From NCBI GenBank assembly GCA_016286205.1, contig JAEESF010000002.1, positions 124,001 to 188,000 of the forward strand: a stretch of DNA of 64,000 bases. Reading direction: 5' to 3'. Positions within the stretch are counted from its first letter, which is position 1. Each line of letters opens with the position of its first letter. The DNA comes from Colicola sp016286205. GTDB taxonomy: Bacteria; Bacteroidota; Bacteroidia; Bacteroidales; Paludibacteraceae. The notes under the pieces were generated by a model. That model worked only from the letters and a program-made list of their open reading frames with translations, was not told where the DNA came from and did no database searches. The position numbers and the translations under genes were made by a program. Below are positions 26,305 through 34,407 of the stretch, piece by piece.

Positions 26305-26864
26305 TCGCTGCATTACTGATTAGCACCACGCTATCCGCGGAGACACTCTCTGCGGATAGCGTGTTGTTCGGTGCTTATCTGCGAGAAGATATGTCCGTAT
26401 GGAAAGAATACGTAGAAAAAGCACAACCTGACCTACTCTATGAATACGGTTATTGCGGATATATTGTGGACCGCGACAAAAAACATGCGTTACCCTATGT
26501 CAGACGGCTAAGGACGCACGTTGAGGCAGCCAAGAATCGTTTGCCAGTAGGACACTACGAAATGTATATGTCGGCGGTCTATGTCTATGAGTTGCGGCTA
26601 AAAGAATCGATTCATCCAATCAAGGCGATGAACTTAGCCAAAGAGGCGGTAGAAAAAGCGCCTAAAGACCCATTGGTTTTGAGTTATTACGGCACCTGTC
26701 TTTTCTATGCGCCCAGACCATTTGGCAGCAAACAGGAAGCGCTCCGTTGGTTCGAACAGGCGAAAAAGAACTTTGATAGTAAGCCTTCGGCCTATCGCTA
26801 TTGCTGGGTGAGAGAAGCGAACGATATGTATATCGGGCAATGTAAAGAGAAACTAAACAAATAA
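26259..26864 (+). CDS. Exported TPR-like protein of unknown function
   Basis: A 201-aa protein. The ATG at 26259 lies inside pfp (46-bp overlap) and gives a positively charged start followed by a hydrophobic stretch (about residues 12-26) ending in STTLSAE, a signal peptide. No start codon nearer the end of pfp gives an N-region. The remainder is helical, with patterns such as AMNLAKEAVEKAPKDPLVLSYYG and EALRWFEQAKKNF that resemble tetratricopeptide repeats, suggesting a periplasmic scaffold protein. It probably shares the pfp transcript. Function is not known. Confidence 0.7.
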   Translation: MRPTYPHIIARAWQIIAALLISTTLSAETLSADSVLFGAYLREDMSVWKEYVEKAQPDLLYEYGYCGYIVDRDKKHALPYVRRLRTHVEAAKNRLPVGHYEMYMSAVYVYELRLKESIHPIKAMNLAKEAVEKAPKDPLVLSYYGTCLFYAPRPFGSKQEALRWFEQAKKNFDSKPSAYRYCWVREANDMYIGQCKEKLNK

Positions 26865-26871
26865 GAAGAAG

Positions 26872-27345
26872 ATGGAAATTACCCTTTTGATTTTAGCGGG
26901 CATTTGTATGCTAGTCGGCATAATCGGTTGTATCATTCCCGGTTTACCGGGCGTGCCTGTTGCTTATGCGGGTCTGTGGATTGCTCAAGCCACCGATCGC
27001 ATCGATTTCGGATGGAAAATGCTGCTAATTTGGGGCATTGTAACCATTGTGGTTTCTGTACTGGATTATGTTGTTCCCGCGTGGGGCACGAAGAAATTTG
27101 GTGGAACCAAATATGGCGTTTGGGGAAGTACGATTGGCGTTTTTGTAGGTCTGTTCTTCGGCGCAATAGGAGTGATTGCGGGTCCGCTGATCGGAGCTAT
27201 TTTGGGCGAACTGATTGGAGGGAAAGAAGTACGCGAAGCGCTGAAAGCCGGTTGGGGAAGTTTTATCGGATTGCTTTGTGGCACGATTCTCAAACTGATT
27301 TGTTGCGGATTGATGACCGTTCAATTGATCCAAGCTATCTGGTAA
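26872..27345 (+). CDS. DUF456-family membrane protein
   Basis: A 157-aa protein that is almost wholly hydrophobic, with about four to five membrane segments and the glycine-rich repeats typical of DUF456 (IIPGLPGVPVAYAGL near residues 21-35 and GPLIGAILGELIGG near 103-116). Its function is unknown across the family. It is 7 bp downstream of the TPR-like gene and ends just before a repeat and a terminator. Confidence 0.85.
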   Translation: MEITLLILAGICMLVGIIGCIIPGLPGVPVAYAGLWIAQATDRIDFGWKMLLIWGIVTIVVSVLDYVVPAWGTKKFGGTKYGVWGSTIGVFVGLFFGAIGVIAGPLIGAILGELIGGKEVREALKAGWGSFIGLLCGTILKLICCGLMTVQLIQAIW

Positions 27346-27349
27346 AAAA

Positions 27350-27380
27350 GTCGAAAGTTAAAAGTCGATAGACGATAGAT
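27350..27380. repeat. Short GTCGAAAG-type repeat
   Basis: GTCGAAAGTTAAAA (27350-27363) followed by GTCGATAGACGATAGAT. The 14-base unit matches GTCGAAAGCCAAAA inside gldG (34679-34692) at 12 of 14 positions. It lies between the DUF456 stop and the terminator. Confidence 0.55.
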
Positions 27381-27417
27381 AAAAAAAATGACCTCCGTGA
27401 AGGAAGTCATTTTTTTT
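27381..27417. terminator. Bidirectional terminator
   Basis: ATGACCTCC (27388-27396) and GGAAGTCAT (27402-27410) pair with one mismatch around a short loop; the stem is flanked by an A run on the left and a T run on the right. It can end both the pfp-DUF456 transcript and the tRNA-Gln transcript. Confidence 0.85.
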
Positions 27418-27418
27418 G

Positions 27419-27489
27419 TTGCTCAACCAGGACTCGAACCCAGACAGACAGAACCAGAATCTGTAGTGCTACCATTACACCATTGAGCA
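27419..27489 (-). tRNA. tRNA-Gln (anticodon CTG)
   Basis: On the minus strand the acceptor strands TGCTCAA and TTGAGCA pair perfectly. The anticodon stem ACAGA/TCTGT encloses TTCTGGT, giving anticodon CTG. The T loop is TTCGAGT. The U1-A72 pair is typical of tRNA-Gln. It is 71 nt long with a small D loop and no encoded CCA, and lies directly before the bidirectional terminator. Confidence 0.93.
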
Positions 27490-27531
27490 ATTCACCCGAG
27501 TTTGGGATACTTTGTTTTTCAAAAGCGGGTG

Positions 27532-27563
27532 CAAAAGTACTGCTTTTTTTTGAAACTGCCAAA
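27532..27563 (-). promoter_or_regulatory. Promoter of tRNA-Gln
   Basis: Minus-strand TTTG (27560-27563), a 20-bp spacer and TACTTTTG (27532-27539) match the consensus exactly. The predicted start is about 36 nt before the tRNA. It lies between the nrnA stop and the tRNA. Confidence 0.8.
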
Positions 27564-27590
27564 TATTTTTGCAAAAAAATGCAAAATATT

Positions 27591-28646
27591 TTATTTCAAG
27601 TACTTTGCATATTGGCTCAAGAACAAGCGTACTGCAGACTGGATTGGACCGTAGAATTCTCCTCCGGCGGCATTCATGTGTCCGCCTCCGCGAAATACTT
27701 CGGCTGCCATGATATTGACGGGCCTATTTCCCTGACTGCGGAACGAAACCTTAACTACATTTCTGGTCGTTCCCGGTTTGGGTTCTTGCTCGCGCATAAA
27801 AACCGAATAGAAAATATCGCCCATCTGCAAAGGCATATTAACGATACCTTCGGTATCGCCCTGCTTGTAATTGAACTGTTTGAGTTCGTCTATCGAAAGC
27901 GTAATCAGGGCCAAATGATGCTCGGGGAAGACACGCATTTTTCGATAAAGGCAATATCCTACCAATCGCATACGGTCGGCCGAATACTGATTGAAAACAT
28001 GGTCGTAGATAGCATCCTTGACAATTCCCGCACGCATTAAATCGGCCACTATCTCGTACAAATCTGGATTGTTGCTATTGTACGCAAAATTGCCTGTGTC
28101 AGTCATTAGACCTGTGTAGAGAGCCGTAGCAATCTCGTTGGTCAATTGGCATTGGCCACCAGAAATCTGATAGAACAGCCGATAAACCAATTCGCAAGTG
28201 GAACTACTCTCCGGATGAGATATAGTGACTGTGGCAAAATCGGACGGATCGAGATGATGGTCGATTAGCACTTTCGGACAAGCGACTTGCAAGAGTTTGT
28301 CTCCGATAGGTCCGATGCGCTTAGGGTCGTTGAAATCAAGACAAACGGCCAGATCTGCCTTCTCGAGCAATTGGTTGCAAACCTCAGGCTGCTGTTCGTA
28401 CACTTTGATTTGATCCGCGCCAGGAATCCACGCCAAGAAATCCGGGAAAGCGTTAGGTGTCACTACTGTGACACATTTGCCATTTGTGATGGGTGATTTG
28501 AGATTTCTCAGATAATGATACATGGCGAGAGACGACCCCATAGCATCGCCATCAGGAGCCATGTGGGTGAAGATAACCACTTGCTGAGCATCGCCCAGCA
28601 AGTGGTTAGCCTTTTCCACTAATTGTGAATCAATCAGGTTGGTCAT
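27591..28646 (-). CDS. nrnA: DHH-family phosphoesterase, NrnA-like
   Basis: A manganese phosphoesterase of the DHH/DHHA1 family; NrnA homologues degrade nanoRNAs and dephosphorylate pAp. Metal-binding motifs are visible: HMAPDGDAMGSSLA (about residues 29-42), a D in VCLDFNDP (about 98-105) and DHHLD (about 129-133), then DTGNFAYNS in the second half and the C-terminal GGGHMNAAGG (about 324-333), the DHHA1 substrate-binding loop. Length 351 aa is normal. It lies 3 bp downstream of the large secreted-protein gene and probably shares its transcript, an odd pairing. Confidence 0.9.
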   Translation of the reverse strand: MTNLIDSQLVEKANHLLGDAQQVVIFTHMAPDGDAMGSSLAMYHYLRNLKSPITNGKCVTVVTPNAFPDFLAWIPGADQIKVYEQQPEVCNQLLEKADLAVCLDFNDPKRIGPIGDKLLQVACPKVLIDHHLDPSDFATVTISHPESSSTCELVYRLFYQISGGQCQLTNEIATALYTGLMTDTGNFAYNSNNPDLYEIVADLMRAGIVKDAIYDHVFNQYSADRMRLVGYCLYRKMRVFPEHHLALITLSIDELKQFNYKQGDTEGIVNMPLQMGDIFYSVFMREQEPKPGTTRNVVKVSFRSQGNRPVNIMAAEVFRGGGHMNAAGGEFYGPIQSAVRLFLSQYAKYLK

Positions 28647-28649
28647 AGA

Positions 28650-31600
28650 TTATTTAACCTTGCGGCCCATGATATCGAATGTGCCGTATTGGGTGATAAT
28701 ATACAACTTACCATCACGAATCACCTTGATAGGAGCCATGCCATCTTCCACCTCATCGATTGCGAATGGTATGTCATTGTCGAAGGTGAGTGCTACGTCA
28801 ATCCACTCAACCGGATTAGCGAGTTTGTAACCCGGGTGCATATCGCTGTTGTTTACTTCGTAATGTGCCATTTGACCGTCGAGGTCAATTTCCCAGTTTT
28901 GCTCCTCATTAGCGATCGAGAAGAGATAGTTCTTCTTGCTATCAACAGCAAAGAGGTAGATCTGCGAGAGACGGTTCTTGACCTCACGCCATGTATCATT
29001 CTCGTTGCAACTGAGCGAACGGCGATCAGCCACCGGTGTTACTTCTATCAACTCTATTTCTTCATCACCCTGCAGAATCTCCAAATCGTAGAATGGGTTC
29101 TCCAGCATAAGTCCACGGAATGCACATACGATAGTATAAATGTGCATAGTGGAATAAGAAGAAGATGGAACGGAGAAGTACTCAGGCGTATTGTCAGAGT
29201 AATTGTCCACAATCGTTGGATTGTACGGATTCTCGCTATCGTAGATGAAGATTCTTGCATCGTGATTACCACCAAAGCGAACGGAGAATCCGCCATACTT
29301 CTTGATAATCACATTGTATGCTACCGCATTGTACATAATACGCCAACCTTCTTCAGCATACGGGAAGAACTGATAGGAATCACTGTAAGCGGTTTTAATC
29401 TTTCCTTCGAATGTGCTATGCTCAACCAACGGCGTGTTGATAGCCTGCGCTTTGTCTAAAGTCTCTTCGAACGCTACAAGTTCGTCCATTTCGAACGCGA
29501 TAGCACATGGTGTGAACTCTTTGTACTCATCTGTACTTACCGCCACAATATAGTCGGCCGTGGAATCTACCGTAATCGCTAATGCCAATTGAGCAGCTCC
29601 TTTTATCCATTGAGAATACATGCCCGGTACCATATTACCCTCGAAAGAGCCATTTGCCGAATCCGGATGGAGGAGATACCACTTGCTATATACCACCGTT
29701 GGTGATTCTGCTGAAAGAGCATAGTATTTATCTTTCTCCAGATGCACCTTGAAGAACTGAGTCTTAGTCATAAAATAATTACCCGAACCAGGGACAACCG
29801 TTGTCAGGTCAGAAGCCGTAAAGTTAGCCGTATAGCGTTTGCCGACCTGAACAGTAGCAGTGATCTTCGGATTATCGTAGTTCTTCGCTACGTCTTTTTT
29901 GAGTGTAAATCTCCACGGAGTATTCGCATATCCACCTACGAGGAAGTAGTACGGAACATCCTTTTCTACTTCCAAGACACTATATTCAGAATACGAATAA
30001 TCTCCCGTTGTCAGTTCATAACCATTCACACTATCACGGTTAACAATCACATATACACTTGCCAAAGACTTAGCTCCCGGAAGTGTATCTAGGGCAAACA
30101 TCACAAATCCATCTTCAGCCGGAGTGTATCGATATACTTTGCAAGGAACACCGTAGTTCAGTTCACGCCAATCGCTTGCGTCAGTTACACCCTCCTTGAC
30201 AACATCCGGTTGGATATCAATGATATTCAGCGCCTTTCTCTTAATATTCTCTACCTTGAGCGTAAAGACGGTTTCGGGAACATCAGATCCAGCCATGATA
30301 TAGAACGTGTCTGCAGGGAGTATTCCTGTATATTCAACGCCTCCTGCGACATATGATCCTTTATAAGCCAAACTAAATCCCACATTACGATCCTCGCCGT
30401 TAGTACAAGTGAGACGCAGATCGAGAGTGTCGGTCAGAATGAGACGATAGATTTTCGCATAGTATCCATTATCTTTGGGCCCCATACGGTATATATCCTT
30501 CGTATTAATGGTTTTGGTCTGTCCCACAGCAATCGAATCGAGTTTGTTAAGATCGAAATCGTAGGAATCGGTAGTATCCGCACGAGAAACATAGACCTCG
30601 TAGACTCCATAATCACCCAGGTTACCACGTACCTCGTATACGTATCTTCCAGGACTGAGTGACAGGACAGTATCATTGACCAAGTTAATCCAAGTATCAG
30701 TAGCCACGTCAGCCAACCATTGCTCAGTACTAGTGTACTCTGACTTCAATTCGAAACGAACAAGGGTCGGTTCTGTCAGATTGAAGACACGTTCGGTAGC
30801 AGGCGTTGCTCCCCAAAGGATAGAATTAGCCATCAGGTCGGCCTTCTCATAATGGTTGAGGGTAATTGGTGTAGCCAATTGATCCTCAGGAAGGTACGGG
30901 CTATACGAATAACGCAAACTCATGTGGCTCCATTCAGAATAGAAACCATTCTTACACTTAGCACGTACAAAAGCATTGCACGAAAGCGAAGAATCCAATT
31001 GAGTTACGTACTCATAATTCAGGACATCATCGGCAGCAGGAATTTCTATGCTAGCCGCCTCGATTTCCTCGTCAGTCGGATTCGATTTGCGCAAGAAAGC
31101 GACCTCGAAGCTAGCGACATCCTCTCCATACCATCTGAGTGTATCATCCTTGAACGAAGTGAGGTAGAAGGCCGGAGCACATTTAGGCTGGCAGATAGGT
31201 CCTGTATGGAGCAACTCTCCATTCGAAAGGCTAGTGCATTCACCCGTTGCTTTTTGGGCAAACGCATTACCGAAGACATCCAGTACTTCGAAGCTACATT
31301 CGTCATCATAGTTACCTTTTTTCCAATAGATTTGCAGCGCGCCACCATGCGAAGCATAGTTGAAGGTTGCCTCCCTACCGCTCTCGATAGTAAATGTCTC
31401 GGTCTGTCCATTTTCCTCGAAGAGCAGATAAGCGTCATTCCATCCATCTCCGTAGGAGTCGTGCAGATTGACAATAAGTGCGCAATTGGAAGAAAGCACA
31501 CTGTGGGCGTAAGACTCAATCACAGTACGATGGCCTTTGCCTCTTCTGAATTCCATAGCGATCTCATACATCGCGTTTGGCTCCACACCCAATGCCCAAT

Positions 31601-32063
31601 AAACGGAATCACCCGAGACATTCTTCCAACCCTTTTGCTCAGCGGGGTCAGGACTCATGATCGTGCCTTTCTGCACACAGATAAAGGCGGTGTCGAACAC
31701 CTGGGCATCGGACCATTTGATGAGAATAGTCTCCTCATCTTCTGACGTGATAGTCAGCACAGGATAAGGGAGATACTTGGTAGGCACAGGTACAGTGTAC
31801 TTGTCGGCCGTAAAATCACTCTCAGCGAGCGTAACTTCAACCACATCATCACCATCGATGTAGTAATCAAGGTCGACAAGAGTGTACTCGATGCGTAGTT
31901 TTTCTCCTACGAAGACATCGTCACCATTCGCCAATACCACATCGCGTGTGATAGAAGTCACCGCAATGTTGCAAGGCGAACCAGTAGGAATGACGATCGT
32001 TTTCGCAGACATGCTAGTTACTGCCAATAGGCAGATAACTACAGAAAGGAAAAATTTCTTCAT
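28650..32063 (-). CDS. Large secreted protein with T9SS-type C-terminal tail
   Basis: An 1137-aa protein with a signal peptide (residues 1-20, ending TSMSA). The rest is beta-rich, acidic and full of Tyr, Thr and Asp, with several modules that look like bacterial pre-peptidase C-terminal or fibronectin-like folds; a recurrent pattern of the type GxYxYEV or YYFLVGGY hints at repeated beta-sandwich domains. No catalytic motif was recognised. The last residues, with IRDGKLYI and FDIMGRKVK, match the short C-terminal tail common to Bacteroidales T9SS cargo. It is probably surface-attached or secreted. Its 5' leader, about 325 nt from a consensus promoter, holds the diverged 11-bp repeat element (copy C). 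Confidence 0.75.
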   Translation of the reverse strand: MKKFFLSVVICLLAVTSMSAKTIVIPTGSPCNIAVTSITRDVVLANGDDVFVGEKLRIEYTLVDLDYYIDGDDVVEVTLAESDFTADKYTVPVPTKYLPYPVLTITSEDEETILIKWSDAQVFDTAFICVQKGTIMSPDPAEQKGWKNVSGDSVYWALGVEPNAMYEIAMEFRRGKGHRTVIESYAHSVLSSNCALIVNLHDSYGDGWNDAYLLFEENGQTETFTIESGREATFNYASHGGALQIYWKKGNYDDECSFEVLDVFGNAFAQKATGECTSLSNGELLHTGPICQPKCAPAFYLTSFKDDTLRWYGEDVASFEVAFLRKSNPTDEEIEAASIEIPAADDVLNYEYVTQLDSSLSCNAFVRAKCKNGFYSEWSHMSLRYSYSPYLPEDQLATPITLNHYEKADLMANSILWGATPATERVFNLTEPTLVRFELKSEYTSTEQWLADVATDTWINLVNDTVLSLSPGRYVYEVRGNLGDYGVYEVYVSRADTTDSYDFDLNKLDSIAVGQTKTINTKDIYRMGPKDNGYYAKIYRLILTDTLDLRLTCTNGEDRNVGFSLAYKGSYVAGGVEYTGILPADTFYIMAGSDVPETVFTLKVENIKRKALNIIDIQPDVVKEGVTDASDWRELNYGVPCKVYRYTPAEDGFVMFALDTLPGAKSLASVYVIVNRDSVNGYELTTGDYSYSEYSVLEVEKDVPYYFLVGGYANTPWRFTLKKDVAKNYDNPKITATVQVGKRYTANFTASDLTTVVPGSGNYFMTKTQFFKVHLEKDKYYALSAESPTVVYSKWYLLHPDSANGSFEGNMVPGMYSQWIKGAAQLALAITVDSTADYIVAVSTDEYKEFTPCAIAFEMDELVAFEETLDKAQAINTPLVEHSTFEGKIKTAYSDSYQFFPYAEEGWRIMYNAVAYNVIIKKYGGFSVRFGGNHDARIFIYDSENPYNPTIVDNYSDNTPEYFSVPSSSYSTMHIYTIVCAFRGLMLENPFYDLEILQGDEEIELIEVTPVADRRSLSCNENDTWREVKNRLSQIYLFAVDSKKNYLFSIANEEQNWEIDLDGQMAHYEVNNSDMHPGYKLANPVEWIDVALTFDNDIPFAIDEVEDGMAPIKVIRDGKLYIITQYGTFDIMGRKVK

Positions 32064-32112
32064 ACAGTCAAAAATTTAGTTAATAAATTAGTTGTTATTC
32101 AGTTTTATCTTA

Positions 32113-32348
32113 CGATATTGTCTCGACTCGATAGTCTGTCGTTAGTCTGTCGTTAGTCTGATTTCGATATACATCTCATCAGACTTAACTCCACCTCTCG
32201 GTCAGTTTGGTCTCCCCGACCACTTTCCCTTTTCGAAGCCAAAAGTCAATTGGCTTCTCCACATTAGTCTGATTTGCTCACGATAATGTCAGGTAAATGT
32301 CTCGTTTATGTCTCGGTAATAAATGGGCGATATATACATAGTATATAT
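32113..32348 (-). repeat. Dispersed element copy C (diverged), in a 5' leader
   Basis: Read on the minus strand, i.e. in the sense of the secreted-protein gene, the order is: palindrome ATATATAC-ATA-GTATATAT (32330-32348), three 11-bp units of the type CGAGACATAAA (32285-32317), a perfect 8-bp hairpin GAAGCCAA/TTGGCTTC (32235-32257), three units of the type ACGACAGACTA (32132-32164), and TCGAGACAATATCG (32113-32126). The last 14-mer is exactly repeated inside mltD. The order palindrome, array, gene is as in copy B. The rest of the gene-free stretch 32064-32603 holds two divergent promoters. Confidence 0.65.
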
Positions 32349-32395
32349 AAGTGTGTAGTTTTTAACAGGCATACACAAGACCCCATAAATTGCGG

Positions 32396-32427
32396 CAAAA
32401 TTAGTAATAATTTTTGGAATATGCAAG
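32396..32427 (-). promoter_or_regulatory. Promoter of the 1137-aa secreted-protein gene
   Basis: Minus-strand CTTG (32424-32427), a 20-bp spacer and TAATTTTG (32396-32403). The predicted start near 32389 means the whole repeat element (copy C) is transcribed as part of a leader of about 325 nt. Confidence 0.6.
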
Positions 32428-32462
32428 AAAAACGTGAAAAAAGTAAGAAAAACGCGCGTGCG

Positions 32463-32494
32463 CTTGCGTATATCGAAAAAAAAGTGTACTTTTG
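32463..32494 (+). promoter_or_regulatory. Promoter of the parvulin-isomerase operon
   Basis: CTTG at 32463-32466, a 20-bp spacer and TACTTTTG at 32487-32494. Transcription would start near 32501, about 100 nt before the ATG at 32604, and may continue through the tightly packed genes up to yfhO. Confidence 0.7.
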
Positions 32495-32603
32495 CACGCT
32501 ATTTATGCGCGTGTGGCATGAATTGTGTGATGATGAAAGGCGAGAGGCGAGGGGCTAGAGGTTAAAGTAGAAAGTATATAAAATTCAAAACACTAATAAC
32601 AAC

Positions 32604-34403
32604 ATGAAAAAGATTTTTTTAATTTTTGCAGCTGCTATGAGCATGACAGCCATAGCACAGACTGAAACACTGATGACAATTAACGGAAAGCCCGTTAGTG
32701 CAGAAGAGTTTCTCTACATCTATGAGAAAAACAACCAAGCGGGGGCAGTGGATCCGAAGACGATGGACGAGTATCTGGACATGTTCATCAACTTCAAACT
32801 GAAAGTGGCCGAAGCCGAAGCACAAGGCATAGACACGACCGAGGCCTTCAAGAAAGAGCTGAAAGGTTATCGCGCTCAAGCTACGCCAAAATACCTACAG
32901 GACGAGCAAGCGATCGACAGTCTGGTTCAGATGAGTTGGCGCCATATGGCCAAAGATCGCCGTGCGGCTCACATCGCGATACAATGTCCTGCTTCGGCAA
33001 GCGAAGAAGACACTCAGGCTGCTTTTGCTAAAATACAAGAAGCCTATGAGCGCGTGACAGTCGGCAAGAAAGTAGAGACCGGCAAAGGCAAGAAGAAAAC
33101 CATCAAACAGATGCCGAAAGAGGCTTTTGAGACTGTAGCCCGCGAGATAAGCACCGATCCAGGTGTGAATGAGAATGGCGGGGAACTGGGTTGGATCACT
33201 CCTTTCCGCTATGTTTATCCGCTAGAGAAAGCCGTTTATGAGACCGCAATCGGCGAAGTGAGCGCACCTTTCCGCACCCAATACGGTTGGCATATCGTAT
33301 TAGTAGAAGAAGAGCGTGAGCACGAAGAAGTGAAAGCACGTCACATCATGAAGATGGTTCCTCGTGCCAATGAGGCTGATCCGGAGCAAATAAAACAATA
33401 CGACAGCATAGCAGCTTCGAAACGTGCGGAGATTGATTCGATTCGCCGCATTTTGACAAGCGAGAATTTTGAAGAAATAGCCAAAGCAGAATCGGATGAC
33501 CGCGGAAGTAGCATGCGTGGCGGCGAACTGGGTTGGTTCGGCAAAGGAATGATGGTAAAACCATTTGAAGACGCATGCTTCTCGCTGAAAGATGGCGAAA
33601 TCAGTCAACCTATACAGACAGCCTATGGCTGGCACATCATCCAGAAAGAAGGCCAACGTGGTATTCTACCGCTCGACAGCATTCGTCCACAAGTATTGCG
33701 TCAAGTGCAACGCGATGAGCGTATGAAAGAGGCAGAGAAAAGCTTCATTCGCAAAGCACGCACAGAATACAACCTGCCAGAAGAAATGAGCGACGAGGAT
33801 GTGAAAGCTTATGCTGATGCACATCTGGAGGAAAAATATCCGGAACTGAAAAATCTGGTACAAGAATATCATGACGGTATTCTGCTATTTGAGGTTTCGC
33901 TGCGCGAAGTATGGGACAAAGCTGCAAAAGACACCGTAGGTCTGGAGAAATTCTTCCAAGCCAACAAGAAAAAATACACCTGGGACAAGCCACGCTGGAA
34001 AGGTTATTTGCTGCAATGCAAAGACAAAAACAGCGCAAAAGCTGCTCAGGCCATCATCAAGAGTGCAGAAGCAGACAGCATTGAGAACTACATAGCTCAT
34101 CGTCTGAACAACGATAGCGTTCAATACGTAAAAGTAACTCGCGGCCTGTGGGAACAAGGCAAGAACGCTGCGGTGGACAAATTTGCATTTAAGAACAAGA
34201 AAGCCGAATTCACTCCTTCGGAGCAATTGCCAGTAGTAGTTTGCCAAGGCAAGCAACTGAAAGCACCGGAAACATGGAGCGACGAGAAAGGCAAAGTAAC
34301 GACTGATTATCAGGACTACCTGGAGGCCGAGTGGATCAAGGAACTCCGTGCTAAATATCCGGTAGTGATTGACCAGGAAGTTTGGGAAAGCATAAAGAAA
34401 TAA
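32604..34403 (+). CDS. Periplasmic peptidyl-prolyl isomerase with two parvulin domains
   Basis: A SurA/PpiD-like folding factor for envelope proteins. Residues 1-19 form a signal peptide ending AIAQ. After a helical chaperone-like region come two parvulin (PpiC) domains, about residues 118-235 and 245-355; the second has RGGELGWFGKGMMVKPFEDA and both have the YGWHI signature near their ends. A long C-terminal region (about 370-599) resembles the helical chaperone domain of Bacteroidetes isomerases. Length 599 aa is large for SurA but common in this phylum. It heads a run that includes envelope and secretion genes and so may assist outer-membrane protein assembly. Confidence 0.88.
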   Translation: MKKIFLIFAAAMSMTAIAQTETLMTINGKPVSAEEFLYIYEKNNQAGAVDPKTMDEYLDMFINFKLKVAEAEAQGIDTTEAFKKELKGYRAQATPKYLQDEQAIDSLVQMSWRHMAKDRRAAHIAIQCPASASEEDTQAAFAKIQEAYERVTVGKKVETGKGKKKTIKQMPKEAFETVAREISTDPGVNENGGELGWITPFRYVYPLEKAVYETAIGEVSAPFRTQYGWHIVLVEEEREHEEVKARHIMKMVPRANEADPEQIKQYDSIAASKRAEIDSIRRILTSENFEEIAKAESDDRGSSMRGGELGWFGKGMMVKPFEDACFSLKDGEISQPIQTAYGWHIIQKEGQRGILPLDSIRPQVLRQVQRDERMKEAEKSFIRKARTEYNLPEEMSDEDVKAYADAHLEEKYPELKNLVQEYHDGILLFEVSLREVWDKAAKDTVGLEKFFQANKKKYTWDKPRWKGYLLQCKDKNSAKAAQAIIKSAEADSIENYIAHRLNNDSVQYVKVTRGLWEQGKNAAVDKFAFKNKKAEFTPSEQLPVVVCQGKQLKAPETWSDEKGKVTTDYQDYLEAEWIKELRAKYPVVIDQEVWESIKK

Positions 34404-34407
34404 ACTG

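Noticed and set aside
30852..31745. A 297-codon plus-strand open frame inside the secreted-protein gene
   Set aside because: It is opposite a frame with a signal peptide and a T9SS tail; its translation shows no coherent fold or signal.
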